A stretch of 64,000 nucleotides of DNA from Rhizobiaceae bacterium (GCA_905339215.1 CAJPFN010000050.1:16219-80218); one strand, 5' to 3'; positions 46,495 to 58,609 are shown, counted from the stretch's first letter. Notes: generated by a model from the letters alone, not told the origin. A program made the numbers and translations.

Positions 46495-47628
46495 TCACAA
46501 AGCGGCCAGGTCGCCCCTCGCCCAGCCTTCCGCGATCTCCGCGGCGCGGTCGGCGAAGCGGCCGGCCGAGATGGCGTCGCGGATGTCGGCCATCAGGCTC
46601 TCGTAGTAGGCGATGTTGTTCCAGGTGAGCAGCATGGCGCCGAGCGCCTCGCCGGATTTCACCAGATGGTGCAGGTAGGCGCGGGAATAGTCGCGCGCCG
46701 CCGGGCAGTCGCTCTCCTCGTCGAGCGGGCGCGGGTCTTCGGCGTGGCGGGCGTTCCTGAGGTTCACCTTGCCGCGGCGCGTGTAGGCCAGCCCGTGGCG
46801 GCCGGCGCGGGTCGGCATGACGCAGTCGAACATGTCGATGCCGCGAGCGACCGATTTCAGGATGTCGTCGGGCGTGCCCACCCCCATCAGATAGCGCGGC
46901 TTTTGTGCGGGCAGCAGCGGGCAGACCACGTCGAGCATGTCGAGCATCACCGCCTGCGGCTCGCCGACAGCCAGCCCGCCGACCGCGTGGCCCTTCAGCT
47001 CCATCGCCGCCAGCGCCTCGGCCGAGCGCTCGCGTAGCCGCGCGTCGTCGCCGCCCTGGACGATGCCGAACATCGCCTTGCCGGGCTGATCGCCGAAGGC
47101 CGCCTTACAGCGCTCGGCCCAGCGCAGCGACATCTCCATGGCGCGGGCGATCTCGCGCTCCTTCGCCGGCAGCGCCACGCACTCGTCGAGCTGCATCTGG
47201 ATGTCGCTGTCGAGCAGGCCTTGGATCTCGATCGAGCGCTCCGGTGAAAGCTCGTAAGGCGCGCCGTCGATGTGCGAGCGGAATTTCACCCCCTGTTCCG
47301 AGATCTTCCTGAGCTTCGACAGCGACATCACCTGGAAGCCGCCGCTGTCGGTGAGGATCGGACCCGGCCAGCGGGCGAAGTCGTGCAGGCCGCCGAGCCG
47401 GGCGACGCGCTCCGCGCCGGGCCGCAGCATCAGATGGTAGGTGTTGCCCAGAATGATGTCGGCGCCGGCCGCGCGCACCTGGTCCATGTACATCGCCTTC
47501 ACCGTCCCGCCGGTGCCGACCGGCATGAAGGCCGGCGTGCGCACCACCCCGCGCGGCATGGAGATCTCGCCGCGGCGCGCGGCGCCGTCGATGGCAAGGA
47601 GACGGAAGGTGAAGTCTATCGCGCTCAT
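46495..47628 (-). CDS. tgt: tRNA-guanine transglycosylase with altered zinc site
   Basis: 377 residues, bacterial Tgt length. It exchanges guanine 34 for preQ1 in tRNAs with GUN anticodons. The active-site Asp regions [16 protein letters not shown] and [13 protein letters not shown] are intact. In the zinc-binding segment the usual Cys-x-Cys-x-x-Cys reads Ser-x-Cys-x-x-Ala ([19 protein letters not shown]), so two of the three cysteines are replaced, while the flanking YSRAYLHHL with the His region is conserved. Start overlaps the queA stop by 4 bases, and both belong to queuosine synthesis. Confidence 0.95.
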   Translation of the reverse strand: MSAIDFTFRLLAIDGAARRGEISMPRGVVRTPAFMPVGTGGTVKAMYMDQVRAAGADIILGNTYHLMLRPGAERVARLGGLHDFARWPGPILTDSGGFQVMSLSKLRKISEQGVKFRSHIDGAPYELSPERSIEIQGLLDSDIQMQLDECVALPAKEREIARAMEMSLRWAERCKAAFGDQPGKAMFGIVQGGDDARLRERSAEALAAMELKGHAVGGLAVGEPQAVMLDMLDVVCPLLPAQKPRYLMGVGTPDDILKSVARGIDMFDCVMPTRAGRHGLAYTRRGKVNLRNARHAEDPRPLDEESDCPAARDYSRAYLHHLVKSGEALGAMLLTWNNIAYYESLMADIRDAISAGRFADRAAEIAEGWARGDLAAL

Positions 47629-48707
47629 GCCGCGCCCTCGGGGCGGAAAAGAAGGCTGGCATCGCCATAAGAGTAGAACCTGTATCCGCCGGCGATGGCG
47701 TGGCGGTACGCCTCGTGCATCGTTTCCAGCCCGGAAAACGCCGAGACCAGCATGAACAGCGTCGAGCGCGGCAGGTGGAAGTTGGTCATCAAGACGTCGA
47801 CGGCGCGGAACGAGTAGCCCGGCGTGATGAAGATCGACGTCTCGCCCGACCAGGCCTTTACGCTGCCGTCGGCATCCGCCGCGCTTTCGAGGATGCGCAG
47901 CGACGTCGTTCCCACCGCGACGATGCGGCCGCCGCGCCGCCGCGCCGCGTTCAGCGCTGTCGCGGTCTCGGCCGACACCTCGCCCTTCTCGGCATGCATT
48001 CGATGGTCCTTTGTGTCGTCAGCCTTCACCGGCAGAAACGTCCCCGCCCCGACATGGAGCGTGACGAAGCGCCGCTCGATGCCTTTTTCGTCGAGGCGGC
48101 GGATCAGCTCGGGCGTGAAGTGCAGGCCCGCCGTCGGCGCCGCCACCGCGCCTTCCTCGCGGGCGTAGATCGTCTGGTAGTCACTGCGGTCGCGTTCGTC
48201 GTCGCCGCGCTTCGAGGCGATGTAGGGCGGCAGCGGGACATGGCCGACGGCGTTGAGCGCCTCGTCGAGAGCCGCACCGGACAGGTCGAAGGCGAGCAGC
48301 GCCTCGCCGCCTTCACGCTTTTCCACGACCGTGGCGTCGAGCGCACCGAGCAGGCAGGACGTGTTTGAATGGCCGAAACGGATGCGGTCGCCGGCGGCGA
48401 CGCGCTTGCCGGGCCGGACGAAGGCGAGCCAGCGGTCGGGCGCGATGCGCATGTGCAGTGTGGCGTCGACCTGCGCCGCCGCGTCGCCGCGCCGGCGCAT
48501 CCCGGAAAGCTGCGCCGGGATCACCTTCGTGTCGTTGTAAACCATCACGTCGCCGGGAAGTAACAGATCCGGCAGGTCGCGCACGACGCGGTCCTCGAGC
48601 GCTTCGCCCGGCCGCACCACGAGCAGGCGCGCGGCGTCGCGCGGCTCCGCCGGGCGAAGCGCGATCCGGTCTTCCGGCAGGTCGAAGTCAAAGAGGTCGA
48701 CACGCAT
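47625..48707 (-). CDS. queA: S-adenosylmethionine:tRNA ribosyltransferase-isomerase QueA
   Basis: 360 residues. QueA moves the ribosyl group of SAM onto preQ1-tRNA to make epoxyqueuosine. [42 protein letters not shown] and [16 protein letters not shown] are strongly conserved. Translation is coupled to tgt by a 4-base overlap. The pair converts preQ1-tRNA in sequence. Confidence 0.97.
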   Translation of the reverse strand: MRVDLFDFDLPEDRIALRPAEPRDAARLLVVRPGEALEDRVVRDLPDLLLPGDVMVYNDTKVIPAQLSGMRRRGDAAAQVDATLHMRIAPDRWLAFVRPGKRVAAGDRIRFGHSNTSCLLGALDATVVEKREGGEALLAFDLSGAALDEALNAVGHVPLPPYIASKRGDDERDRSDYQTIYAREEGAVAAPTAGLHFTPELIRRLDEKGIERRFVTLHVGAGTFLPVKADDTKDHRMHAEKGEVSAETATALNAARRRGGRIVAVGTTSLRILESAADADGSVKAWSGETSIFITPGYSFRAVDVLMTNFHLPRSTLFMLVSAFSGLETMHEAYRHAIAGGYRFYSYGDASLLFRPEGAA

Positions 48708-48745
48708 GCGCGGCGGTTTAGCGGCTAAGCGTGCCGAGGAAAAGC

Positions 48746-49159
48746 TCAGCGGCGTGAATTACGGCCCGGGGCCATCGCGCCGGAGAGAACGCCGACGCCG
48801 ACGACGATCAGGATCAGCGGCCAGAACTTGCCGACATCGACGCCGAACAGGAATAGCAGCGACAGCAGCACCAGCACGCAGCCGGCGGCGACGCCGCCGA
48901 TGACGCCGGCATTGATGACGCCGCCATTGCCGGCATAGACCTTGCGCGCCCCGGCGAAGGCGGCGACGGCCGGGATCAGGATGAATATCGCCCACCAGTT
49001 CTGCGGGAACGGAAAGCCGAAATTCTTCAATAGGAAGACGATGCCGATGAAGATCAGGATGGCGCCGCCGATCCAGCTGCCGCGCCGGGCGTAGCCGCCG
49101 TCGCCATTGTCCTGCCGTCCGAATCCGCCCCGGTCTTCCTGGTCGCGCCGATCCGTCAT
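48746..49159 (-). CDS. Small membrane protein with LiaF/DUF5668-like region
   Basis: 137 residues. A charged, Gly-rich N-terminus ([20 protein letters not shown]) precedes three or four hydrophobic helices: [35 protein letters not shown], and [19 protein letters not shown], then [16 protein letters not shown]. The spacing NFG...NWW...[10 protein letters not shown] resembles the transmembrane part of LiaF-like proteins. Function unknown. It stands between queA and the YdcZ-like gene. Confidence 0.75.
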   Translation of the reverse strand: MTDRRDQEDRGGFGRQDNGDGGYARRGSWIGGAILIFIGIVFLLKNFGFPFPQNWWAIFILIPAVAAFAGARKVYAGNGGVINAGVIGGVAAGCVLVLLSLLFLFGVDVGKFWPLILIVVGVGVLSGAMAPGRNSRR

Positions 49160-49247
49160 GTTCCGTCCCCTGGCCGGGTTTCTGCGGCCGCCCGGAACTT
49201 ACAACCATTCCGGCCGGGAGAGAAGCGCCGGTCCGGCGCGATACCAA

Positions 49248-49697
49248 TCAGAGCAACCGGATCATCAGCGCCCCGGCGACGAGTAGCATCGCGCCGGCGG
49301 CGCGGCCCAGCGAAATCTCGCGCACCGCCACGCCGAGCAGCCCGAGCCGGTCGATGACCATGCCGCCGAGCAGTTGCCCCGTCACGATGAAGGCCATGGT
49401 CGCCATGGCGCCGGCGCGCGGCACCAGCATGGTGGCGATGGTGACGTAGGCGCCGCCCAGGCAGCCGCCGGCGACGAACAGCCACGGTGCCGGCGCCCGC
49501 CAGTCGAGGGAAAGCCCGTCAGCCTTGACGATCGCCGTCGAGATGCCGGCGAGCACGACCGCCCCGGCCAGAAACGAGATCGCCGCGGCGGCGACGGGCA
49601 GGCCGAGGCCGCGGGAAAGCTCCGCGTTGACCGGCGCCTGCAGCGCCAGGAACGCGCCGGCGAGAACGCCGAGCAGCGACCAGACGACCCCCGCCAC
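49248..49697 (-). CDS. DMT transporter of the YdcZ (DUF606) type
   Basis: 149 residues with five hydrophobic helices. The N-terminal AFLALQAPVNAELSRGLG and PWLFVAGGCLGGAYVTIATM are hallmarks of the half-size DMT proteins that pair as dimers. VTGQLLGGMVIDRLGLLG is also conserved. Substrate unknown. It begins 7 bases after the cytosolic cyclophilin stop. Confidence 0.88.
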   Translation of the reverse strand: MAGVVWSLLGVLAGAFLALQAPVNAELSRGLGLPVAAAAISFLAGAVVLAGISTAIVKADGLSLDWRAPAPWLFVAGGCLGGAYVTIATMLVPRAGAMATMAFIVTGQLLGGMVIDRLGLLGVAVREISLGRAAGAMLLVAGALMIRLL

Positions 49698-49704
49698 GGC
49701 CGCC

Positions 49705-50220
49705 TCAGGCCGCCACGTCGGCGGCGACCTTCAGCGATACGATCTGGTCGGGATCCTTGACCGGCTCGCCGCGCTTGATCTTGTCGACGTTCTCCATGCC
49801 CTCGATGACCTGGCCCCACACCGTGTACTGGCGGTTGAGGAAGCCGGCGTCCTCGAAGCAGATGAAGAACTGCGAGTTGGCCGAGTTGGGGTTCTGGGCC
49901 CGCGCCATGGAGCAGGTGCCGCGGCCGTGGTTCATGTTGGAGAACTCCGCCTTCAGGTCCGGCTTGTCGGAACCGCCCATGCCGGCGCGCGCGGGGTTGA
50001 AATCCTTGCCGCCCGACTTGCCGAACTTCACGTCGCCAGTCTGCGCCATGAAGCCGTCGATGACGCGGTGGAAGACGACGCCGTCATAGGCGCCCTCGCG
50101 GGCCAGTTCCTTGATGCGGCCGACATGGCCGGGCGCCAGGTCGGGGAACAGTTCGATGACCACCCTGCCCTTGGTGGTTTCCATGATCAGCGCGTTCTCG
50201 CGGTCCTTGATTTCGGCCAT
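49705..50220 (-). CDS. Peptidyl-prolyl cis-trans isomerase, cyclophilin type (cytosolic)
   Basis: 171 residues. Cyclophilin fold with FHRVIDGFMAQTGD (catalytic Arg in FHRV), SMARAQNPNSANSQFFICF and GFLNRQYTVWGQVIEGMENVD. No signal peptide, so cytosolic. ATG 50220 is used; the leftward frame beyond is not conserved. It pairs with an exported paralogue upstream, and the interval between them holds a heptamer-bounded palindromic element. Confidence 0.95.
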   Translation of the reverse strand: MAEIKDRENALIMETTKGRVVIELFPDLAPGHVGRIKELAREGAYDGVVFHRVIDGFMAQTGDVKFGKSGGKDFNPARAGMGGSDKPDLKAEFSNMNHGRGTCSMARAQNPNSANSQFFICFEDAGFLNRQYTVWGQVIEGMENVDKIKRGEPVKDPDQIVSLKVAADVAA

Positions 50221-50260
50221 TCTTGGTTCCTTTCTCGTCGGATGTTGGTCAGTCATAGCC

Positions 50261-50352
50261 GGCAGTCGGCAATCGGCAGTCGGCAGTCGGGACGCTGGCC
50301 TTTTCGCTTTGCCACATTGTTCCCAACTGCCTACTCCCGACTACCTACTGCC
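50261..50352. repeat. 92-bp gene-less element with inverted heptamer arrays
   Basis: Left arm: four heptamers GGCAGTC (50261-50288, the second reads GGCAATC). Right arm: four degenerate copies of GACTGCC (AACTGCC, TACTCCC, GACTACC, TACTGCC; 50325-50352). The 36-base core begins GGGA and ends TCCC. Same repeat unit, copy number and symmetry as at 43888-44354 but with no gene. The right end abuts the stop codon of the exported cyclophilin. Probably a deletion derivative or non-autonomous form. Confidence 0.65.
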
Positions 50353-50353
50353 C

Positions 50354-50935
50354 CTAGTTGTCCGCGGCGATGCGAACCTTCACCATCCGGTCGGGGTCGG
50401 TCACCATGCCGTTCTGGCTGGGATCGCCCTTCTTGATGGCGTCGACATGCTCCATGCCGCTCTCCACCTCGCCGACCACCGTGTACTGGCCGTTCAGCGA
50501 GTCGGCAGCGCCGAACATGATGAAGAACTGCGAGTTGGCCGAATCCGGATCCATGGCGCGCGCCATGCCGACCACGCCGCGCACGTAAGGCACGTCGGAG
50601 AACTCCGCGGGAAGGTCCGGCTTGTCGGAACCGCCCATGCCGGCACGGTCGGGATCGAAGCCGTCTTCCATGTCACCGAACTGGACGTCGCCGGTCTGCG
50701 CCATGAAGCCGCCGATGACGCGGTGGAAGGCGACGTTGTCGTAGGCGCCCTCGCGCACCAGCGCCTTGATCTGCTCGACATGCCTCGGCGCGACGTCCGG
50801 CCTGAGGGCGATGGTCACGTTGCCGCTCTTCAACTCGATCACCATCGTGTTCTCGGGCTCCGCGGCGGTTGCCGCCAGCGACTGCGAAAACAGGCCGCCG
50901 AGGACGAAGGCGGCGGCCAATGCCTTGAATTTCAT
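50354..50935 (-). CDS. Peptidyl-prolyl cis-trans isomerase, cyclophilin type (periplasmic)
   Basis: 193 residues from ATG 50935. A signal peptide (MKFKALAAAFVLGGLFSQSL, cleaved near 25) sends the protein to the periplasm, where it isomerises prolines. FHRVIGGFMAQTGD, GMARAMDPDSANSQFFIMF and LNGQYTVVGEVESGMEHVD match cyclophilins. The last codons (RIAADN) end directly beside the 92-bp heptamer element. It lies 20 bases downstream of coaD. Confidence 0.95.
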   Translation of the reverse strand: MKFKALAAAFVLGGLFSQSLAATAAEPENTMVIELKSGNVTIALRPDVAPRHVEQIKALVREGAYDNVAFHRVIGGFMAQTGDVQFGDMEDGFDPDRAGMGGSDKPDLPAEFSDVPYVRGVVGMARAMDPDSANSQFFIMFGAADSLNGQYTVVGEVESGMEHVDAIKKGDPSQNGMVTDPDRMVKVRIAADN

Positions 50936-50955
50936 GAAATGCTCCCGGTAGAGGA

Positions 50956-51450
50956 TCAGAATTTCGCCGACAGCGCGGCAGCCACCGGCGCCGGCACGAA
51001 GGGCCGCACGTCGCCGCCCATCGACGCGATCTGCCTGACGAGTGTGGCGGTAATCGTACGCACCGACGGCGAGGCCGGCAGAAACACCGTCTGCAACTCC
51101 GGCGCCATGGTCTCGTTCATGCCGGCCATCTGCATCTCGTAGTCGAGGTCGGTGCCGTCGCGCAGGCCGCGGATCATGATCGAGGCGCCGTGCTGGCGCG
51201 CTGCATCGATGACCAGCCCGTCGAAGGCGACTACCTTGATGCGTTTTCCCGCATCGCCGAATTCGGCCGCGGTGACCGCCTCGATAAGCGCGACGCGCTC
51301 GTCGAAGGAAAACAGCGGCTTCTTCGCCGCCTGTATGCCGATAGCGGCGTAGATCGTGTCGGCAATCGCCAGCGACGCCTTCAAGACGTCGAGATGACCG
51401 TTGGTCAGCGGGTCGAACGAGCCGGCATAGAGGGCGATGCGCACAGTCAT
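50956..51450 (-). CDS. coaD: Phosphopantetheine adenylyltransferase
   Basis: 164 residues. It transfers AMP from ATP to 4'-phosphopantetheine in CoA synthesis. The nucleotide motif [35 protein letters not shown] and the C-terminal SSTLVRQ equivalent ([16 protein letters not shown]) are all present. First gene of the coaD-cyclophilin-cyclophilin run, in front of queA-tgt, an arrangement common in rhizobia. Confidence 0.96.
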   Translation of the reverse strand: MTVRIALYAGSFDPLTNGHLDVLKASLAIADTIYAAIGIQAAKKPLFSFDERVALIEAVTAAEFGDAGKRIKVVAFDGLVIDAARQHGASIMIRGLRDGTDLDYEMQMAGMNETMAPELQTVFLPASPSVRTITATLVRQIASMGGDVRPFVPAPVAAALSAKF

Positions 51451-51714
51451 GGCCGCTGCTTCTAGCGATCCCGCGCGCGGAAGGCAATTCGGATAGGGCG
51501 GGACGGAGATCCCTACCTCCCTCCTGTGGGGATGTCGCGCCGAAGTCGCGGGTGGGGGTAACATTCCGATCGCCGCGGCGTCGGGGAACACCACCCGGCC
51601 TGTCGGCCGCGCCGGCATTCTCCTGCAAGGGGCACGATCGGACGGCCGCCATGGTTGCGCCTCCTCCTCCTTGCGCTAACGTGAAGGCCGTTCGGGGAAA
51701 TGGCGGCTGGACGG

Positions 51715-52776
51715 ATGAAACGTGCGTATCTTCGATTGGTCGCCGTCATGGGCATGGTGGCCGGCCTGACCGGTTGCACGTCCGTTTCGTACTATGCGGA
51801 GTCCCTGAATGGCCACATAAACATCATGGCGGCGCGCCGGGATGTCGGAAAGCTGATCGCCGATCCCGCGACGCCGCGGGCCCTGCGCGGCCGGCTGGCG
51901 ACGGCCACGAGCATACGGCAATTTGCGACCGACGAACTCGACCTGCCGGACAACGACAGCTACCGCGACTTCGTCGATATCGGCCGTGACTACGTGACGC
52001 TCGCCGTCTACGCCGCGCCGGAGTTTGCGCTGGCGCCGCAATTGTGGTGCTTCGCGGTCTTCGGCTGCGTTCCCTATAAGGGGTATTTTTCCGAGAAGTC
52101 TGCCGCCGAAGAGGCGGCCGGACTGAAACGCAAGGGCTTCGACGTCCATGTCGCGGGCGTCATCGCCTATTCCACGCTCGGCTGGTCGAGCGATCCGCTC
52201 TTGAGCACGATGCTCGGCGACAATGAAGCTTACCTTGCCGCAATGGTGTTCCATGAGCTCGCCCACCAGCGCGTCTACGTCGAGGGTGATTCCGCGTTCA
52301 ACGAGGCGTTCGCGGTCGCCGTCGAGACGACCGGCGTGGAGAAATGGCTGCGCGCCGCCGGCGATGCCGCAGGACTGCGCCGCTATGAAGCCGAACGCGG
52401 GCGCCAGGCCGATTTCCTTGCCCTTGTGTCGCAGGCCCGGGACGAATTGAGGGGCGTCTATGGAGCCGCTCACCCGCCGGACTGGAAGCGGGCCGCCAAG
52501 GCGGCAGCGATCGAGCGGCTGCGCGAGCGCTACCGGCGGGTGCGCGACGGGCGTTGGGGTGGATACCGAGGCTACGACGGCTGGTTCGATGCGCCGGTCA
52601 ACAACGCCAAGCTCGCCGCCACGTCCGTCTATAGCGACCGCGTCCCGGCCTTCCTGCGCCTGTTCGAGCTGTGTTCGGGCGACTATCCGCGGTTCTACGA
52701 GGCAGTCCGGCGCATCGGCGCCTTGCCTCATGCCCGCCGCGCCGGGGTGCTCGAAGCGGCAAAGACCTGCGATTGA
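51715..52776 (+). CDS. Lipoprotein aminopeptidase of the DUF2265 type
   Basis: 353 residues from ATG 51715. The signal MKRAYLRLVAVMGMVAGLTG leads to a lipobox Cys (LTGC), so the protein is lipid-anchored. The zinc-protease motif is HELAHQ in AAMVFHELAHQRVYVEGDS, followed by FNEAFAVAVE, which supplies the third ligand. NAKLAATSVYSDRVPAFLRL is a conserved block. COG4324-type predicted aminopeptidase; substrates unknown. An ATG five codons upstream is possible but would spoil the signal peptide. Confidence 0.85.
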   Translation: MKRAYLRLVAVMGMVAGLTGCTSVSYYAESLNGHINIMAARRDVGKLIADPATPRALRGRLATATSIRQFATDELDLPDNDSYRDFVDIGRDYVTLAVYAAPEFALAPQLWCFAVFGCVPYKGYFSEKSAAEEAAGLKRKGFDVHVAGVIAYSTLGWSSDPLLSTMLGDNEAYLAAMVFHELAHQRVYVEGDSAFNEAFAVAVETTGVEKWLRAAGDAAGLRRYEAERGRQADFLALVSQARDELRGVYGAAHPPDWKRAAKAAAIERLRERYRRVRDGRWGGYRGYDGWFDAPVNNAKLAATSVYSDRVPAFLRLFELCSGDYPRFYEAVRRIGALPHARRAGVLEAAKTCD

Positions 52777-53019
52777 GCCCGACCGGGCCGGAAAGGTGCT
52801 GCGGCGCGCGGGGGACGCGCCCCTCGCCTCCCCATCCAAGAAAATAGCGCCGCCACCGCAAAGTTGCCTCTTCACCCCGGCGGGAAAAAGGCCTCCCATC
52901 GGCCTGAACGCCCGATGAACGCCCGTCTCAGCGCCCGTTCAGTGCGTGCGGCCTACCGTCCTTCCCCAAGGTGAAACCAATTCGCCCGGTTTCCGTTGTT
53001 GGGACAGGAGAAAGACGCC

Positions 53020-53157
53020 ATGCTGATATTCATGCTTGCCGCCGCCATGACCCTCGCCATGCTGATCGCGACCGCCTTCGGCGTCCACCAGGAAGCGCAG
53101 AAGGTGCGCTTCGACGACCGCAAGGACCGCATTTCCCGGTTCGGCCCACGCGATTGA
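53020..53157 (+). CDS. 45-residue single-pass membrane protein
   Basis: ATG 53020 is preceded by ACAGGAG nine bases upstream and ends at TGA 53157. The sequence has a hydrophobic segment (LIFMLAAAMTLAMLIATAFG) followed by a charged tail (VHQEAQKVRFDDRKDR...). It stands alone between the aminopeptidase gene and gyrA, which converges on it with an 18-base gap. A good ribosome-binding site, one membrane helix and a clean tail support reality. No family recognised. Confidence 0.6.
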   Translation: MLIFMLAAAMTLAMLIATAFGVHQEAQKVRFDDRKDRISRFGPRD

Positions 53158-53175
53158 CGGACAAGACCGGCGGCG

Positions 53176-55962
<2,787 letters not shown>

Positions 55963-56344
55963 AATCGGTCACAGTCAGGTCTGGAATCATACCGAGCTTA
56001 TATAGGAAACGGCGACGGCACTCCAATGCGGCACGGCCGCTTTTCCACGCTCTCCCGCCTTTACTTCGGCTGAATTTTCATACGTTTTTCCAGCGACTTA
56101 CGCGGCCCGGCCGAAGACGCGCGAAAAGTGGGGCTCACACGGCCGCAAAAGCGGCGGCCAGCAGCCGGAAATTCGCGCTCCGCGCGCGCGAATCGGCGGC
56201 GTCCCGGCAATGCCGCGCCGGAGGCTTCGGTCACGGTTTTGCCGGGGCTCCGCACCGCGTCGCGCTTGCCAGCATCCGACAACCGGCGCAGCACTGGGGT
56301 CGGGCTGGATTCGGGTCTCGGGAAACTTGGAAGGGGACGGTCGC
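55963..56344. other. Gene-free interval between gyrA and the CPBP protease gene
   Basis: About 380 bases with divergent genes on each side, so both promoters are expected here. It is AT-rich near the gyrA end (CATACGTTTTTCC...), as for a strong promoter. I see no tRNA, repeat or coding frame with support. Confidence 0.4.
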
Positions 56345-57331
56345 ATGGACAGTACGGACGGCGGGCGGCCGGCAGCCTTCGGGCGCTTCGTCGCGCGAGC
56401 TGGCGAGGGCCGCAACAGCCTGCCGCGCATCATCTTCGGCAGCCTCCTCGTCGTCGCCGTCTGGTTTTCCGGCACGCTGGCGCTGATTGCGGGCGCAGCC
56501 TACGCGTCGACGCTGGCGATGCTGCCCGACTGGATCGGCTCCTTCGGTGCGGACCCGCTGGAAGGGCTGAGGAATTCGCGCATCGGCATGGCCGTCGGCA
56601 TCCTGACCCTCGCCGCCATATGGCCGGGGGTATGGCTTGCCCTGCGTTTCCTGCACAGGCGCCGGCTCGACACGCTGTACGGCGCGGAAGGCCGGCTCGC
56701 CTGGGGCGATTTTACGCGGGCCGCCCTGGTGACGCTGGCGGTGGCCGTCGCGGTGAGTCTCGTCAACCTGTTCTATGAACCGTCGGTGGAGCGCAGTTCG
56801 CTGCCGCTGTCGACATGGCTGGCGCTGCTGCCGGCGATGGCCGTGATCCTGCTCTTGCAGACCTCGGCGGAGGAAATCCTGTTCCGTGGCTACCTTCTTC
56901 AATCGCTCGCGCATCGCTTCCGTTCGCCCTGGATCTGGGCGATGGCGCCGACGCTGCTCTTCGCGCTCGCCCACCTGGCGCCCGGCGCCCGGCCATGGAT
57001 GGGCGCCCTGATCGTCTTCGCCATTGCGCTGTTCGCGCTGGCCGCCGTGGCGCTGGTCTGGGCCACCGGCAATCTCGGCGCCGCGATGGGCATGCACTTC
57101 GCCAACAACCTCGTGGCCTTGCTGTTCCTCGCCAACGGGACGGACGCAACCGCGCTGTCGCTCTTCATCATGCCGCCAATCGAAGATCAGGGCTGGACCC
57201 TCGGCGACGCGCTGGCGGGCGGTCTGCAGCAGATCGCGATGATCGTGGCCATACTCGGCCTGCTCCTGTCGCGCCGCTCGCCGGTCCGGCTGCGCGATGC
57301 TTCCCGTCCGGCGCGTTCCGGCGACGGCTGA
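56345..57331 (+). CDS. CPBP-family intramembrane metalloprotease
   Basis: 328 residues with about eight membrane segments. The Abi/CPBP catalytic motifs are LQTSAEEILFRGYLLQSLA (EExxxR), LLFALAHLAPGARPW (FxxxH) and GMHFANNLVAL (HxxxN). Such proteins act in membrane proteolysis; the family includes CAAX proteases and self-immunity proteins for bacteriocins. No bacteriocin genes are near. The start ATG 56345 follows GGAAGGGGAC. Confidence 0.9.
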   Translation: MDSTDGGRPAAFGRFVARAGEGRNSLPRIIFGSLLVVAVWFSGTLALIAGAAYASTLAMLPDWIGSFGADPLEGLRNSRIGMAVGILTLAAIWPGVWLALRFLHRRRLDTLYGAEGRLAWGDFTRAALVTLAVAVAVSLVNLFYEPSVERSSLPLSTWLALLPAMAVILLLQTSAEEILFRGYLLQSLAHRFRSPWIWAMAPTLLFALAHLAPGARPWMGALIVFAIALFALAAVALVWATGNLGAAMGMHFANNLVALLFLANGTDATALSLFIMPPIEDQGWTLGDALAGGLQQIAMIVAILGLLLSRRSPVRLRDASRPARSGDG

Positions 57332-57389
57332 ACTCGGTCGTTCCGTCCGGCGGCGTCACGGTCTAAGCTGACATCGGGGGGAAGCCGCC

Positions 57390-58019
57390 ATGCCGAGCTA
57401 CGACAGCCTGTTCAATGCCTTCGTCACGCTGCTGGTCACCATCGACCCGCCGGGCCTGGCGCCGCTGTTCCTCGCGGTCACCCGCGGCATGAACCGCGAG
57501 CAGCGCAGCCAGGTGTCGATCCGCGCCTCGGTGATCGGCTTCGCCGTGCTGGCGCTGTTCGCCGTCGCCGGGGCGGTGATCCTGTCGGCCTTCGGCATCA
57601 CGCTGCCCGCCTTCCGCATCGCCGGCGGCATGCTTTTGTTCTTCATCGCCTTCGAGATGGTGTTCGAGCGGCGCCAGGACCGCAAGGAGAAGATCTCCGA
57701 CGTGGCAATCACCCGCGACCACATTCACAACATCGCCGCCTTTCCGCTGGCGATCCCGCTGATCGCCGGGCCGGGGGCCATCTCGGCGACGGTCCTGCTT
57801 TCGGGCACGTTTTCCGGCTGGGGCGCGCAGCTCGCGCTGGTCGGCATTATCTTCGTCTGCCTGGTGCTGACCTGGCTGGTGTTCGTGCTGGCCGAGCGTA
57901 TCGACCGCTTCCTCGGCCACACCGGCCGCTCGATCCTCACCCGGCTGCTCGGCGTGATCCTCGCCGCGCTCGCCGTGCAGTTCGTCGCCGACGGCATCAA
58001 GGCGCTGATGGCGGCCTGA
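57390..58019 (+). CDS. MarC-family integral membrane protein
   Basis: 209 residues with six hydrophobic helices. LFNAFVTLLVTIDPPGLAPLFLAVTRG is the MarC signature, followed by FRIAGGMLLFFIAFEMVF and FPLAIPLIAGPGAISATVLL. Once linked to multiple antibiotic resistance in E. coli, the family is now considered of unknown function. Follows the CPBP protease by 58 bases. Convergent with the GyrI-like gene. Confidence 0.93.
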   Translation: MPSYDSLFNAFVTLLVTIDPPGLAPLFLAVTRGMNREQRSQVSIRASVIGFAVLALFAVAGAVILSAFGITLPAFRIAGGMLLFFIAFEMVFERRQDRKEKISDVAITRDHIHNIAAFPLAIPLIAGPGAISATVLLSGTFSGWGAQLALVGIIFVCLVLTWLVFVLAERIDRFLGHTGRSILTRLLGVILAALAVQFVADGIKALMAA

Positions 58020-58111
58020 CGTCCGCCGCTCTGCCGTACGACCGGCGCGCAGCCCGACCCGCCGCCGCCCCGTCGGCGGCGCACCCGCGAACCCACATAA
58101 GCTGCTGCCGC

Positions 58112-58609
58112 CTATCCTGCAATCACCGGCAGCATCAGGCGCAGCGCCGGCGGCGCGGAGAAGTCGGCATGGCGCGGATATTCCTCGCGGTGGTGGAGAC
58201 GCGCCTTGTCCCAGCGATGGCCCGTGGCGCGCACCCATTCGATGAGCGCTGCGTAATGCTCGAGTACGTCGCCGCCGGACGCATCGTGCCAGTCGGTGGC
58301 GAAGCGCATTGCCGGCAGGTCGATGCGCTCGCCGTCACGTTCCAGAGAGTTGCCGGCGCCGTCAGCCTCGACGCCGACGAAGGTGCGGAACCCGTCCGCC
58401 CGGTCGCTCCACGACAGCGCGACGATCGGCCCGGCGAACGTGTCGCCGCCGCCGGCCTCGGCCTGTACCGACTTGAGCAGGGAGAGGATCGCGCCGGCTT
58501 CGGCCTCGCCGTGCGTACCCTGCCAGGACCGGCCGACGAGGCGCTGGGCGGGACGCTCCAGCAGTCCGGCGCCGGTCGCCCGTCCGCCCGGCTCGCACCA
58601 GCGGCACAT
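58112..58609 (-). CDS. GyrI-like small-molecule-binding domain protein
   Basis: 165 residues. After a short N-terminus (MCRWCEPGGRAT), a SHS2/GyrI-like repeat pattern appears: AQRLVGRSWQGTHGEAEAG, FAGPIVALSWSDRADGFRTF and the C-terminal MRFATDWHDASGGDVLEHYAAL. GyrI-like domains bind small molecules and occur in effector parts of AraC or MerR regulators, but no DNA-binding domain is attached here. The assignment is by pattern only. It lies 42 bases downstream of ssb. Confidence 0.65.
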   Translation of the reverse strand: MCRWCEPGGRATGAGLLERPAQRLVGRSWQGTHGEAEAGAILSLLKSVQAEAGGGDTFAGPIVALSWSDRADGFRTFVGVEADGAGNSLERDGERIDLPAMRFATDWHDASGGDVLEHYAALIEWVRATGHRWDKARLHHREEYPRHADFSAPPALRLMLPVIAG

